Source of the DNA: Pyrenophora tritici-repentis
Taxonomy: Eukaryota; Ascomycota; Dothideomycetes; Pleosporales; Pleosporaceae
Direction: 5' to 3'
Assembly: GCF_003171515.1 (NCBI RefSeq)
Contig: NC_089390.1
Location: 6,262,001 to 6,326,000 of the forward strand
DNA length: 64,000 bases
In this document: positions 33,191-44,096 of the stretch, piece after piece
Numbering within the stretch: the stretch's first letter is position 1
Layout: every line of letters starts with the position of its first letter
Translations under genes and position numbers: made by a program
Notes under the pieces: model-generated
The model's database searches: none
Told to the model about the DNA's origin: nothing
Seen by the model: the letters and a program-made list of their open reading frames with translations, nothing else

Positions 33191-33216
33191 CTAAATGACT
33201 CTCAAGAGTCATTTAG
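33191..33216. promoter_or_regulatory. Perfect inverted repeat with paired TGACTC
   Basis: CTAAATGACTCT, CA, AGAGTCATTTAG: 12-bp arms, 2-bp loop. Each arm contains TGACTC, the half-size site recognised by Gcn4/CPC1 bZIP factors of general amino-acid control. Use as such a site is inference; a hairpin or remnant is possible. Confidence 0.4.
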
Positions 33217-33560
33217 TGCACTATAATTTCACTTGCTTTAAAGGGAGAAGAGGATAGTGCGCCATATTTGAGTGAGGAGAGCGGGTCTACGCTTTCGTCT
33301 TTGCGTACACTGTCAAGAAGTGGCCGAGTGAATTACACTAAGTCAACTTCCTGGTTAGTGCGCTTTGGTGCTAGCGGCAACGTAACGCTTGCCTGCACAA
33401 ACATAAACAAGTGCTGGACTGGTTCTCTACTTCGTTTCTGCACCTGAGTCCCTACTCAGCTATCACGTTTCTTCTGAGCTGAAGGCTGTCAGCAATCGCA
33501 TTCCATCGTAATAAAAGCAGAAGCACCCAAAACTTTGAGCGTTTCTAGCAGTCACTTAAG

Positions 33561-34703
33561 ATGTCGGGCTGGACCTCTGACGACTTTGAGCCCGATTGGG
33601 CCTGCAACCCCGACTACGAGTCCCTCGCTGTCTCCGACTACAAAGACGACTGGACCCCGGAGGTCATACCCATAGACTTCCTCCCCGTCCGAGATATCTT
33701 CGCATCGGGGCTCGGCTTCATGACAACGCAAGCCGTGTACCCCGTGTACGACGAAACGCTCCTCGCCTTCCTCCACCTCGCCACTAACGCCTTTGAAGCT
33801 ATAACTTTCACCTACCAGCGCACCGTCAGCTTCCGCAAGTTCCTGCTCCTCCCTGCGGAACTGCGCCTCAAGATGTACACCGAGTACCTCAAAGCCGCAA
33901 GTATAGAGGGCAAACTCAAGAAGCATTTACACACCGACCACTTTGGGAAGGCCTGTTGCATGTGGACGTGGCCGTCTGAGCTCACCATCTGCGACCGCAA
34001 GTCCGAGAGCGAGCTCCCGACCGCCAAATACGCACCGTGGCTCCCTGTACTTGCATTCACCAACAAGCAGGTGCTGGGCGAAGTGACAATCTGTATGCTG
34101 CAGTCAACAGAGTGGTTTATCTTCAAATATGAGGAAGCCAAGCTATTTAAGATTGTAACTTGGTTCGCAAACTGCTTGGCGACGTTTCCGCGCATTGTAG
34201 CTAACGGTTTGGAGACGACAGAGGGTTTCGCGGTGATCAGGAAGCTAGACTTCCCCCATGCGAGCAGATACCATGAGCATTGCGTCGGCCCGGTCGTCGA
34301 TGAGAAGAACCCAGACATCTGTTTGATGCTCGAGTGTGGACAGTTGGATACGATAGCAATGTCTTTTCACTGGCGTCGGCTAGTCAAGGACTTTGATACA
34401 AGGCAGCCGAGGGAGCTAGAGGACTTTCTGGATTTCTTTCATTTCCGGCCGATGCTGGAGCATGAGTCGATGAAGAACGTGTATCTGGAGAGGGTTTACC
34501 CGCGGGACGAGGAGGAGAGGACACTGGAGTGTATGGATGAGTTTGCAAAGTGGTTGGTTCGGGGATACAGAGCGAGGGGTAGGGAGGTTAATGTGTATGT
34601 TCACAAGCGATGGCGGGTTTTTCACCACATGACGGTAGGAAAGAAAGTTGTGGTTGAGGAGGAGAAGAAGGCTGGAGAGGGCCAGACAGAGAAAACCGAG
34701 TAG
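33561..34703 (+). CDS. 2EXR-like lineage protein, paralog 2
   Basis: Single exon, 380 residues, start at MSGWTSDDFEPDW. Residues about 90-110 carry SFRKFLLLPAELRLKMYTEY, the LPxELR block, followed after 25 residues by ACCMWTWPSELTICD, which pairs with the same block of the divergent gene at 31-32.8 kb. Further shared blocks are KLDFPHASR / HLNFPHMHW and the C-terminal KWLVRGY / KWLMKGF. It lacks the 200-residue N-terminal extension of paralog 1. The C-terminus is Lys/Glu-rich. No catalytic motif, signal or membrane segment. Function unknown; the pair arose by inverted duplication and then diverged strongly. Confidence 0.75.
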   Translation: MSGWTSDDFEPDWACNPDYESLAVSDYKDDWTPEVIPIDFLPVRDIFASGLGFMTTQAVYPVYDETLLAFLHLATNAFEAITFTYQRTVSFRKFLLLPAELRLKMYTEYLKAASIEGKLKKHLHTDHFGKACCMWTWPSELTICDRKSESELPTAKYAPWLPVLAFTNKQVLGEVTICMLQSTEWFIFKYEEAKLFKIVTWFANCLATFPRIVANGLETTEGFAVIRKLDFPHASRYHEHCVGPVVDEKNPDICLMLECGQLDTIAMSFHWRRLVKDFDTRQPRELEDFLDFFHFRPMLEHESMKNVYLERVYPRDEEERTLECMDEFAKWLVRGYRARGREVNVYVHKRWRVFHHMTVGKKVVVEEEKKAGEGQTEKTE

Positions 34704-34895
34704 AGTGAGGGTTTTCAGCGCTCGGAAGATGTGGTAGGAGTACTATACGTACACAAAAGCTTATTAGCCATGCTTGTACATTACTTGACTTAGCGTTAAA
34801 GAATACATGACTGCTTTCAATGTATTCTGGATTATTCGTCTGACCTCACGAAGTGCTTTATATGAAAAGGTAATTATACCTGAGAATCTACAGCT

Positions 34896-35786
34896 TTAAG
34901 GTGAACGAGCCCGATAAGGAAGCGGCGAACGCGAGCCCTTTGCACGCGAGGGCTTTGTGTCCTCATCTGAGTGTGATCGCCTTCGTTCACGCTTTCGATG
35001 CCGGTCGCGCCTATCTCTAGAGTCTTCGCTCCTATCCCGAGTTCTATCTGAGCGGTGGCGGCGATCTCTGTATTCTTCCCCCTCCTTGATTCTCTTCCTG
35101 TCCTTGTCCCTGTGCCGATCCCGATCTCTTGACCTATCTCTCCGGCTGTGTCTATCCTTCCGCTTTACCCTCTCCTTCTCCTTTTGCTTTTGCTTCTTCA
35201 ATTTCCTAACGGCTTCGTCCACTTTCTCCTGCTGGCGCTTGATTATAGAGTCACGCATAGGATCGTCCTCGTCCAACTTGTCCATAAGCTTGCCGAGTTC
35301 AATCTCTTCAGGAAGCAACGGTCGGTCGTCCTCATCGCTGTCACTCTCGGTCTTTCTCCGTTTCTTTCTCTCGCCATCAGACTCGTCGCCTTGGTCGAGG
35401 AGTTCGGGCTCGCCCATGGTGTTGTCCCTCATGTCTTCGTCGTCCTTGGGCTTGTAGCGCGCATGGTCCACCCTGATTATGCGATCCATAATGTTCGCTC
35501 CACCCAGGTTGTCAACAGCCAAGTCGCAGCTCCTCTGATCCTCGTATTTGATCCATGCAAACCCTCGCGACTTTCCTGTTTCCCTGTCACGCGCAAGTTT
35601 GATCCAAACTGGCTCGCCATACTGGGAGAAAATGGTAATGATGTCACCCTCGGAAAGTTCAAAAGGAAGGCCGCCGATGTAGATGAAGGCTGTGTCGCGG
35701 TAGTCGGTATGCCATGAGCCTTCTGGATTTATCCCGGCTTCAAGTTCGCGCTTGTTCAGCTGCTGGATGGCGCGGATCGAATTCAT
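34896..35786 (-). CDS. IST3: RRM splicing factor, Ist3/RBMX2-like
   Basis: A single exon of 296 codons. One RNA-recognition motif lies at about residues 32-110 with RNP2 (IYIGGL) and RNP1 (KSRGFAWIKY). Before it comes the family's lead-in MNSIRAIQQLNKRELEAGI, typical of Ist3/Snu17, a U2 snRNP and RES-complex protein needed for efficient splicing and nuclear pre-mRNA retention. After the RRM a downstream motif (RVDHARYKPKDDEDMRD) fits the Bud13-contact region. The second half is an Arg/Asp/Lys/Ser-rich tail (RDRSRDRDRHRDKDRKR), much longer than in budding yeast but usual for filamentous fungi. Nuclear. Divergent from the dynein light intermediate chain gene. Confidence 0.9.
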   Translation of the reverse strand: MNSIRAIQQLNKRELEAGINPEGSWHTDYRDTAFIYIGGLPFELSEGDIITIFSQYGEPVWIKLARDRETGKSRGFAWIKYEDQRSCDLAVDNLGGANIMDRIIRVDHARYKPKDDEDMRDNTMGEPELLDQGDESDGERKKRRKTESDSDEDDRPLLPEEIELGKLMDKLDEDDPMRDSIIKRQQEKVDEAVRKLKKQKQKEKERVKRKDRHSRRDRSRDRDRHRDKDRKRIKEGEEYRDRRHRSDRTRDRSEDSRDRRDRHRKRERRRSHSDEDTKPSRAKGSRSPLPYRARSP

Positions 35787-36408
35787 GGTGGTGTGTGTTG
35801 AGTAGGTTGGTGGAGTGAGAGATGTGAGGAAGGCGCGTACGAGACGTCAAGAAGGCACGTCTGGGTGGTGGCTTGGCAAGCTCTAGCCTTGCATGGTGTT
35901 GGTTGCTTCAGCGTGGGGCTTTTGCGACTTATGTACTTGTTAAAATGGAACCTGAGGAATGGTAATCTCGTGATGTAATGATATGGTCCTCGTGTCTGTT
36001 CTTGATATCGATATGTTCGTAACTATGTGACGCCGTTGACTGTAGGCTACAAAGGCTGCTGATGGGCAAGTGTATAGGTACAGTCATCTGCCCGATTAGT
36101 ACCGATCTGAGGCTCGTCGTATCGTCTGTAGGCGTCGTGTGCTCGGAGGTGAAGACTGACATCGCAGTCGCACTGGAACTTTTGAAGCTCGGGCTTGGCC
36201 AGGAGCAAGATCCCTGCAGAAAAGGTACCAGCGAAGACGTGTGAGGACCAAACAAGCACACCGCAACCCCACTACTAGCCATTCACTCGGCGCCGCCTTG
36301 CGCCTCCCTCTGCCGTCGCACATTGTTTGCATATCCTCACGACACCGTCACCCAAGCGAGAGCGCGCCGCATCACACGCGACAATCAAAACTCGGCATCT
36401 TCTCCGCA
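35787..36408. other. Divergent promoter of IST3-like and dynein LIC genes
   Basis: 622 bp between two start codons facing away from each other. No distinct motif was recognised and no gene is supported. Confidence 0.5.
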
Positions 36409-38141
36409 ATGGCCAACACGCGTCGAACACCCAACTTCCCCACGCGCACACCAGGCGGCCACGACCGACCAGGCAGCAGAGATGCAGATAGAGAGGAGAT
36501 ATGGAAGCCCATGCTGGACAACATCTCGAGCGGAAAGCGACTACCAGAGAAAAGCCTCCTAGTACTGGGTAAGGCCGCAACAGGGGTTACAAGGGTAGTC
36601 AAGCTAACGGCCGAGGGCAGGCGGAACACCAGAAACACAGCGAGAGTTTCTTGAGTCAGTATCGACGGACACGGCAAACAACCGGAGACCGCCAGACCGA
36701 GGCCGGAAGCCGCCAATTGCCAATCAGTTTGCCCTAGGATACACGTATCAAGATGTCCTGGATACGGATCATGAGGGTGTGTATTGTCAATCTGCTATGC
36801 TCCGTGGTGGTCGCTAACAGGATAAGATACACTTGCTCGCCTTTCGCTCTATCTGCTGGCAAACCCCTCGCCCTCCTTCACCCCGCTCATCAAGCCCTAC
36901 CTAAACCCCCGAACCCTGCCGCACATGCTCATCGTCATACTACTGGACTGGAACCACCCATGGCTATGGATCCGCCAACTTCGCGATTGGATCCGTGTGC
37001 TGCGATCGCTTATTGTCTCACTCGATGACGCTTCCAAGGTGGCCCTGGAGGAGAATATTCAAACATTACAAGACAAAGGGCGCAACCTGACAACCGAAGG
37101 GAGCAGCATGGAGAATGTGAAGATACCGCTAGGACCTGGAGAATGGGACGAACCACTTGGTGTGCCCCTGTGTGTTGTCTGTCAGAACGCCGACAAGATT
37201 GAGACGCTTGAGAAGGAGCGGGGATGGAAAGAGGAGGAGTTTGATTTCATACTCCAGTATATGCGTACTATCCTTCTCAAGCACGGTTCAAGCTTGGTAT
37301 ATACTATGCCCACAGCACCAGGCTCATTACGGACCCTCATTCATTCCACCCTTGGCATCAAGTCGTTACTCCAGCAAGAGCAACTGCGACACAACGTGAC
37401 AGATCGCGATCGGGTACTGGTACCCCCCAACTGGGATTCATGGGCCAAAATTCGTATCCTGCGAGAAGGATTCGATGTCGAAGGCATCAGCGAGAAGTGG
37501 AGCGTCGATATTGATATTCCTCAGCATCTGCGACCAACCACTGCCCAGTCACCAGCGCCTGTAGAAGATGAAGCTCAGACAAATGGCGCAACAACACCTG
37601 TTGCAGAAGAGGAGGACGAATCTTCAGCAACTGCATACTACGAACAAACGATACGTAACCCGGAATCCGACTACGCCCTGTCTAGCCTGTCGAAACAAGC
37701 CAATGGACTCGAGGTGACAAGCAAAGATCCACAAGCCTTCCTCGCTGAGCAGGTCAATGTCCTGGAACATCTGAGACGAGAAGATGAAAACGAAGCTGCC
37801 CTGAAAGCTGCGCGCAAAGAACAAGATGCGTCAACTAGCAGGACCTGGACCGAAGAAGCTTCAGGGGTGGTCGAAGAGCACATTGGACCTATTCAGTTCA
37901 ACATGGGTGGTATTCAAGTAAATGCCGATGAAATGGTGAAGAGGCTGCAGGTACGTTAGATGACCATCTTACTACCACCACATTACTAACATCTATCCAG
38001 GACCGACAAACAAACCGACAAGACGAGCCAGAGACTCCACCCGCGAAAGCGCAAGATACCAACATCAACGACAACGAGAAACTTCGGTCGTTCTTCTCAA
38101 GTCTAGTCAACAAGACACCTTCAAGCACTCCACGGGGTTGA
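36409..38141 (+). CDS. Cytoplasmic dynein light intermediate chain
   Basis: Links dynein heavy chain to cargo adaptors for minus-end transport of nuclei and vesicles. Four exons, 36409-36568, 36621-36776, 36827-37950 and 38001-38141, give 526 residues with phases matching at each intron. The Ras-like domain starts at SLLVLGGTPETQREFLES near residue 50, where the usual P-loop GK[ST] is absent. It continues with ALGYTYQDVLD, the hydrophobic strand MLIVILLDWNHPW, and GVPLCVVCQNADKIE in place of the base-recognition motif. The C-terminal third is acidic and Gln/Glu-rich with short helices (NMGGIQVNADEMVKRLQDRQ), typical of the adaptor-binding part. Loss of nucleotide-binding residues is known for fungal family members. 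Confidence 0.92.
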
Positions 38142-38851
38142 ATAAAAGTCGCCAACCTGAACTTGCCCCTTTCCGGGTTTGTATCTTTGTATCTGGGTGG
38201 CATTCTTTTATTCTTCCCACCCACGCAAATATCTTCCCATTGTTCATTCAACTGTTTTTGCCGAGACCGCTCGTGGTGGCAGAAAGAATTACCCTTTATT
38301 GGTCCAGTGATCGTCGTCATCAGCATGGCTCTATACCCACTGTGTATTTCGGTCTACAATACAATTTTTTCACGTTCGACCTAATATTGTGCATGTTTGT
38401 ATGACATGCTTTTTCTATTTCTTGTGATGTGGGCTTTTGTGGTCGAGGACGGATGCTGTCTTGTATGAAGTTGATACCATATTCTTGTCACCTCATCCTA
38501 CCTTTCGACACATGTTCTTCATATGCTTATATGGTGTAAGTCTTCACCTTTATTCTTAACTTTTTGAATGAATTTGTAGTCAATCAATCTTACTCAAACG
38601 CATAACCCACTCCACATAACATACGCTTCACACGTTTCCTTCCTCTTTCCACGTACGGCAGAGCTAATTCACAGTATCGACAAGTACTTGAAGTGAGTAG
38701 CATGGGTTTCAGGGTATGAAGTAAAAGCGTTTCATACTATATCAACACACACCGCAACTTCTGAAAGCTCACTCGTTATTCATTGCCAAACCCTCCAATA
38801 TTCACAAAGAACTTCAATAGACCCCGAAACTCCAACGCCTAACCCCCTCTA
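38142..38851. other. Intergenic, convergent 3' regions
   Basis: T-rich sequence between two convergent stop codons, expected to hold both 3' UTRs. No gene seen. Confidence 0.5.
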
Positions 38852-39187
38852 TCATCCAGCTTTATTCCTAACAATCTGCAAATTCGCACTAATAGTCGTA
38901 GTACTTGCCCTTCCCGCCATGCCCATCTTTCCCACCTCACCCCCACTAACACTCCCCTCACAACTCTCACACCGGCGTAAACTGCCTACTTTTGTGCTGC
39001 CGTCCATGTCGCTATATGCACTATCTTGGCGTTGTCTTTGATGTAAAGGGCGGATTGGGTTGACTGAGATGGCGGGGTGTTGGGCAGGTTGTTGTGTTAT
39101 GCGAACGGGGCGGATTGTTTTTGGTGTTTCTTCCCAGGTGACGCCTGTGCCGTCGAAGCGGCGCATTTGAGAGGGGGCGCAGCCCAT
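38852..39187 (-). CDS. Small protein with MGC N-terminus, possible lipidated protein
   Basis: Start placed at the Met of MGCAPSQMRRFDGTG, giving 111 residues. The frame is open for 82 further codons upstream, but these are Ser/Gln/Pro-rich and leader-like, and the sequence becomes protein-like only at MGC. Gly2 with Ser at position 6 fits N-myristoylation and Cys3 fits palmitoylation, which would anchor it on membranes. The rest is basic with RPVRITQQPAQHP, QDSAYSDMDG and a CESCEGS pair. No family recognised. If the upstream Met is used, the lipid signal would not exist, so the start matters. Confidence 0.45.
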   Translation of the reverse strand: MGCAPSQMRRFDGTGVTWEETPKTIRPVRITQQPAQHPAISVNPIRPLHQRQRQDSAYSDMDGSTKVGSLRRCESCEGSVSGGEVGKMGMAGRASTTTISANLQIVRNKAG

Positions 39188-40104
39188 TGTTTTGTGTGGT
39201 TGTGAAGGTTGTGATTGTGGGGAGGTTTGGTTTGGTTCAAAGCTTTTTGATAAAGGGTATTGGCGTTTTTGGAGGACTGGTAGAGAAGGATTGGAAGCAG
39301 CGTTGTTGCTTGAGATAGAACGAGTGTAGAGGTTGGGTAGACGATGAAGCGAGTGGCTGCTTTGACTGCTGGAGAGAAAGGGTTTGTGGGTTGTGAGTTG
39401 TGAGTTGGAAGCCTGAGGTTGTTCGGGACTCAATCTCTTATACTGTCTCTGTCACATCGTGTATGGGTCTACACTGAGGGATTTGTGGTTGGTGTGACAC
39501 TACCGGACAGTCGGTGCAGTACAATTGAAGATTTCCTTTACAACACTGTCGATCTATCTTTGCCTCAAACGCATCTAGAGTAGCTCGTGTAGCCTTGTTG
39601 CTAAATTTGAGTCTCTACGTTGGGTGCCAAGGTATTTGATACCGTTGATCGTCCGGAACCGTGTTCGGTTTCATAGATTTGAGTCTGGGTTGCAAGGCGA
39701 CAATGCAGATGATCGGTATTGCATTGACACAAACTCCGACGCTCAGGAACCCATAAGCGCCGCTCGCAAATGATAGTACAAACTCGCGGCAAGAGATGCT
39801 CCAGCCCGAACGCGTAGTCTATACAAGGGGCTTGGCAACGGCGTGAAACCAAAAATAGAAATACAACACACGACTGCTTGGCATGGGAAGCTTGATAAAA
39901 GTGTGATGCCTAAACTATCATATTGATCGTCTATGTGATATGTAAGACCCTCCCACATCTCCATGCTGTCGTCGCCGAAAGGCTAGACACGGAAGGGGAG
40001 CAGAAGGGTCAGTCAATTTCCGCGATCCGAGTGGAGTTCGATCGTCCATGGAGAGCGGGACGAGACCTCAAAGAAGATGGCGTTGGAGAAAAACAAAAGA
40101 CAGC
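39188..40104. other. Intergenic, no gene seen
   Basis: Promoter/leader of the MGC-start protein and 3' flank of the thioesterase. Short open frames on the minus strand at 39601-39964 were not supported. Confidence 0.45.
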
Positions 40105-40563
40105 TCATATCTTGATGAACTTGGTGTGAGAACCCGTTGCGACAATAGGACCAGGCTTGCCATCTTCGAGCTTCCATATCGTCGCCGTTGTGAACGCAAG
40201 GGTACCACCCACCTTGCCAGCCTTGCCCTCAATCTCTATAGTATCACCAACTTTCGCGCCGCTCACATATGAGATGTGGATATCCGTGGAAACCCCAGTC
40301 TTGGACCGATTTTCCCACGCGGCAATAGCCACGCCACCAACCCAATCAATCAGCGTCGCAGAGACGGAGCCATGTATACTACCATGTGTGTTGACATGGT
40401 TTTTAGTAAGGAGTAGCTGTGCACGCACAACCCCCTTGGAGGCGTACGTCAGCTTGATATCGTCGAGCAGAAATTGGTAGATGGGGCTGCTAGGCTTGCG
40501 GCTTAGCCAATAGTTTTCGACATAAGTGAGGATTTCAGGGTCGTTGGGAGCGTCACTGGCCAT
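40105..40563 (-). CDS. Hotdog-fold thioesterase (4HBT/PaaI-like)
   Basis: A single exon, 152 residues, the usual length of one hotdog domain. The family's active-site helix is HGSIHGSVSATLIDWVGG near residues 60-77, with the HG and the following Asp in the positions used by acyl-CoA thioesterase 13-type enzymes. VSTDIHISYVSGAKVGDTIE follows as the central strand. It probably hydrolyses an acyl-CoA; chain length and location cannot be deduced, and no clear targeting peptide is seen. It is divergent from the PX-nexin gene with 285 bp between the starts. Confidence 0.88.
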   Translation of the reverse strand: MASDAPNDPEILTYVENYWLSRKPSSPIYQFLLDDIKLTYASKGVVRAQLLLTKNHVNTHGSIHGSVSATLIDWVGGVAIAAWENRSKTGVSTDIHISYVSGAKVGDTIEIEGKAGKVGGTLAFTTATIWKLEDGKPGPIVATGSHTKFIKI

Positions 40564-40848
40564 GATGAGTAGAGCGGGGTGGTGGTAGCGAGTGTTGAGT
40601 GCGAACTTGGACGGGATGAAAAAGTCGGGCTTAGTGTGGAGAAGGGTCTATCTAGAGCCTCACCGCGGGATCGGCGCTACTATTCCGCGGCCTCTGCGAT
40701 CAGCAAGCGGCACCTGTGAAACGGCCATTACGCCAGTGTCAGCACACATAGACGCCACATATCCACTGTCACGCTGGAACATGCTTCACAGCAGTTCAGG
40801 ACCTATTCCAGTGCTGCAAACCCCAATGTTGGCGTACATACAACCACC

Positions 40849-43800
40849 ATGAGCGACCCTGTGCAGGCACCCCCGAGTCCGCGCGACTCCGCAACATACA
40901 AAGATCATGACGCGCGACGCGATAGCGATGACCGTGGTAGTTTCGTGTCCCCGGATCCATTCAAGACCGACGCGAATGCGCCTTCACTCGACATCAAGGC
41001 CCTCACAGATCGCACCCTCCACTTTTTGGCGACAGCGAGCAATGAGACACTTGGGGCCTGTCTCGCCGGACTGGGCGCAGGCACATATCTCATTCTCGGA
41101 CGCGTAGGGCTGGTCCTTATAGGCGTTGTGGGCGGCGTGGTACTCCATGCCACATGGGAAGGATACCATGGTGGCGAGAAGGAGACGACAGGAGCGGGCG
41201 AGAGCAAGAAGCGAGAGTTAGCCGCCGATATTGCGCAGAGAGTGCTCGACTGGCGCAACACCAAGGCACAAGAGAAGAATAGTCAGGAAGATGACAGCTT
41301 CGACCTCAACCTCCAGCTGTATTCAGGCAAGAAGCTCGATTACTCCGAGTTCAAGACCGAGACGGCGGCGGCGTTGAATGAGCTGACGGACGCAGTCATG
41401 CGTGACTATGTCAAGTATGTCCTCCACACAGTGTCTAGATACTTATCTAATACAATGCAGGTGGTGGTACGCCCCCCTACTACCTACCGACCATACCTTT
41501 CCAGACTCGTGCCGCCAGACCTTTACCGCTTTCATCCTCTCCATATCTGCTCACCTCTCCCGCAAGCGACCAGCCGATAACTTCCTTGACTTCGTGACGC
41601 GCTCGTCATCTTTCATGATCATACTGCTGCAGGAGATTGCGACCGCTATACAAGCCTCTCCGGGTGATGCCCCTACCGAGGCGGTGGATATATATCTCAA
41701 GATGAAGCGCGACAGCACTCTGGCCAACATCCTTGACCCAGACTACCAGATGAAGCAATTCAGTGTGGCAGCGGAGGACATTCTGCAGAACTATCTGGAC
41801 CCGAAGACGTACAACTGCATACCAGCCAGGACGTTTCTACACCAGGTAGTAGCCAAGCTGGTACTCGAAATGATCGTTGTGAGCTGCTCCAAGCCTGAGT
41901 TCATCAACGGGTTGATTGTGCAACTTTTGGAAGACGGCGAACCAGAGTTGCTGAGTGCCATCGATGCTGGCGTTGAGGGTGGGCAAATACGGAACGCGAG
42001 GAAGAGCGTAGATTTCCCCGAAGGCTCAGAGGGGGCGAACGCAGCTGAGAGAAGGGAACACAAGCGTGTCATGAGCAAAGCTCAAGAGGCGATGGATGAT
42101 GCAATGCGCGAAGCCCAGCTGTTGAGCCAAATGATAGCCGAGGAAGATGCAAAGCGTTTGAAGGAGGAGCAGAAGCAAAGTTCGTCTACGTTGACTTTAA
42201 ACGACGATCAGTCGGAAAGCACCACCCAAGGCATCGTCACGCCATCTTCCTCGGGCAGTGAAGCACATGGCGACACAGATATGGGAAATTCGGTCCTTTC
42301 AAGACAATCCATGTCAGAGGCTGGCCCAACATCTCCAACAAGAGCGTCCGAGGAGCCACCAAAGGAAGAAGCTAAAAAGGCATTCACCAGCTTTGATCAG
42401 CTCGTGCTACCACAACCACCTACTGCGTTGATGGACAACCCGAGTCCTGCCGAGAAACCACCACCATTGACCCTGCACAACGCCACAATGTCCATCTTCG
42501 ATGATAGCATGCCCGGAGAGAAGGGCACTATCAAAAGCAAGCCAATGGCAGAATACCTCATACAGATTGAGCCCAAGTCGAGTCATCATCCTGGTTGGAT
42601 GACAGCGCGCAAGTACACTGAGTTTGAAACGTTGCATGAAGTCATCCGTCGGATAGCAGCCATTACCGGTAGTGCCGCCTTCAGTGAAGCTCACGCTACA
42701 TTGCCCTCATGGAAAGGCCACACTAAAGCATCTCTTCGCGGAGAGCTCGAAAGATACCTCAATGACGCAGTGCAGTACCAGCCTCTTGCTGAAAGCGAAG
42801 GCATGAAGCGCTTCCTGGACAAAGAGCTTGGTTCTGGAAAGACCCCGAACAGCGGCTTCCCAGGTATCGGATGGGCTGGTCAGACATTTGATACCGTAGG
42901 CAAAGGTATGTTGGGCGCGCTTTCAAAGGCACCCAAAGAAGTGGCTGGTGGTGGCAAAGCACTATTCGGTGGTGTCTCGAGTGCGATAGGAAGCGTAGTA
43001 GCACCGTTAGGAGGAAGGAAGCAGCGCGACTCTATCACCAGTGTTACTAACACATCAAGTCCTCCCCTAAGCCGCACAACCACACGACAGAGCAGAGCAG
43101 AGTCGACTGTTTCCGAGCTACCCACACACATCCGCTCCCCGAGCACCGTATCTCTAGTAACAAATTTAGCGAGCAAACGGACGTCGATAGAATCATTACG
43201 CGATCCTCACTCACCTGTCATAGATCAGCAACCGGGCCGCGAGGCTCCAATGGAGCGCCGACCCTCATATAACCCCGACGGCGATGGCAAGCGATCTAGT
43301 GTGTCTTCCAGATATGGCTCACGGAGTAACAGTCGCGCACCAGGAACACGGGAAAAGATCGAAGAACTCAGTCCGATGATGGGTGGTGATCAGATCCTCA
43401 ATCTACCCCCCCATGCCCAGTGAAATTTCCGACGACTACGGCGCTCCTCGCAGCGTCCCCGACACAATACAGGCCCAAAAGCCGTCTCGCACATCAACAG
43501 ACTCTGTGCCATCTCTTCCCCGTCGTACATCAGCCACCTCAATCACGTCTTCGCCCATAAAATCTCCGCCCAAGAACCGCATGTCAATCGTCACCCACAC
43601 ACCGCTTTCCGAGCCCGAAACCACTGTCCTAATCGAATTAATCTTTGCCGTCATAAACGAACTCTACACCTTATCCTCCGCCTGGACCCTCCGCCGCACC
43701 CTTCTCAACGCAGCAAAAACCTACCTCCTCCGCCCAGGAAACCCGCAACTCTCCTCCATCACATCACTCATGCAAACGACCGTACTCGATGACAACACTT

Positions 43801-44096
43801 CCGACGCTGGTCTCGCATATCATATCCGCAAGATCCGCGCCTCGGGCCTCCCAACAGAGGAAGAATTAAAGAGCTGGCCAAAGGAGATGCCGGAAGACGA
43901 GAAAGAGAAGTTACGAGTTAAAGCTAGGAAGTTGTTAATAGAACGCGGTATGCCTCAGGCACTTACCAGTGTCATGGGGCAGGCTGCTAGCGGTGAGGCG
44001 CTGGGCAAGGTGTTTGATTGTTTGCAGGATACGAGGGTTGCGAGGGGTGTGGTGTTTGGTCTTGTGCTTCAGGGATTGAGGGCTATTACGCAATAA
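40849..44096 (+). CDS. PXA-PX-nexin membrane protein (sorting nexin), frameshifted by one base
   Basis: Exon 1 is 40849-41414, exon 2 is 41461-44096; the 46-bp intron restores RDYVKWWYAPLLP. A hydrophobic segment at about residues 63-95 (LILGRVGLVLIGVVGGVV) is a membrane anchor. A PXA domain follows to about residue 370, then a linker, the PX phosphoinositide-binding domain (YLIQIEPKSS, RKYTEFETLHEVIRRI), and a C-terminal nexin domain (ELIFAVINELYTLSSAWTLR). The order resembles Mdm1/SNX13-type tethers without an RGS domain. The frame breaks at the C7 run 43406-43412: with six C's the two parts join as NLPPMPSEISDDYG and give about 1066 residues; as written the protein stops at 43423, before the nexin domain. 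No intron in the right phase was found. Confidence 0.82.

Larger units (their letters stand above)
32757..33560. promoter_or_regulatory. Shared promoter region of the 2EXR-like pair
   Basis: No gene inside. It contains a 23-bp tandem duplication (33094-33116, 33117-33139; unit GTGCGCGTATGATCGCTC...) and a perfect inverted repeat at 33191-33216, listed separately. Both elements lie between the two start codons, so they may act on either gene. Confidence 0.45.
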
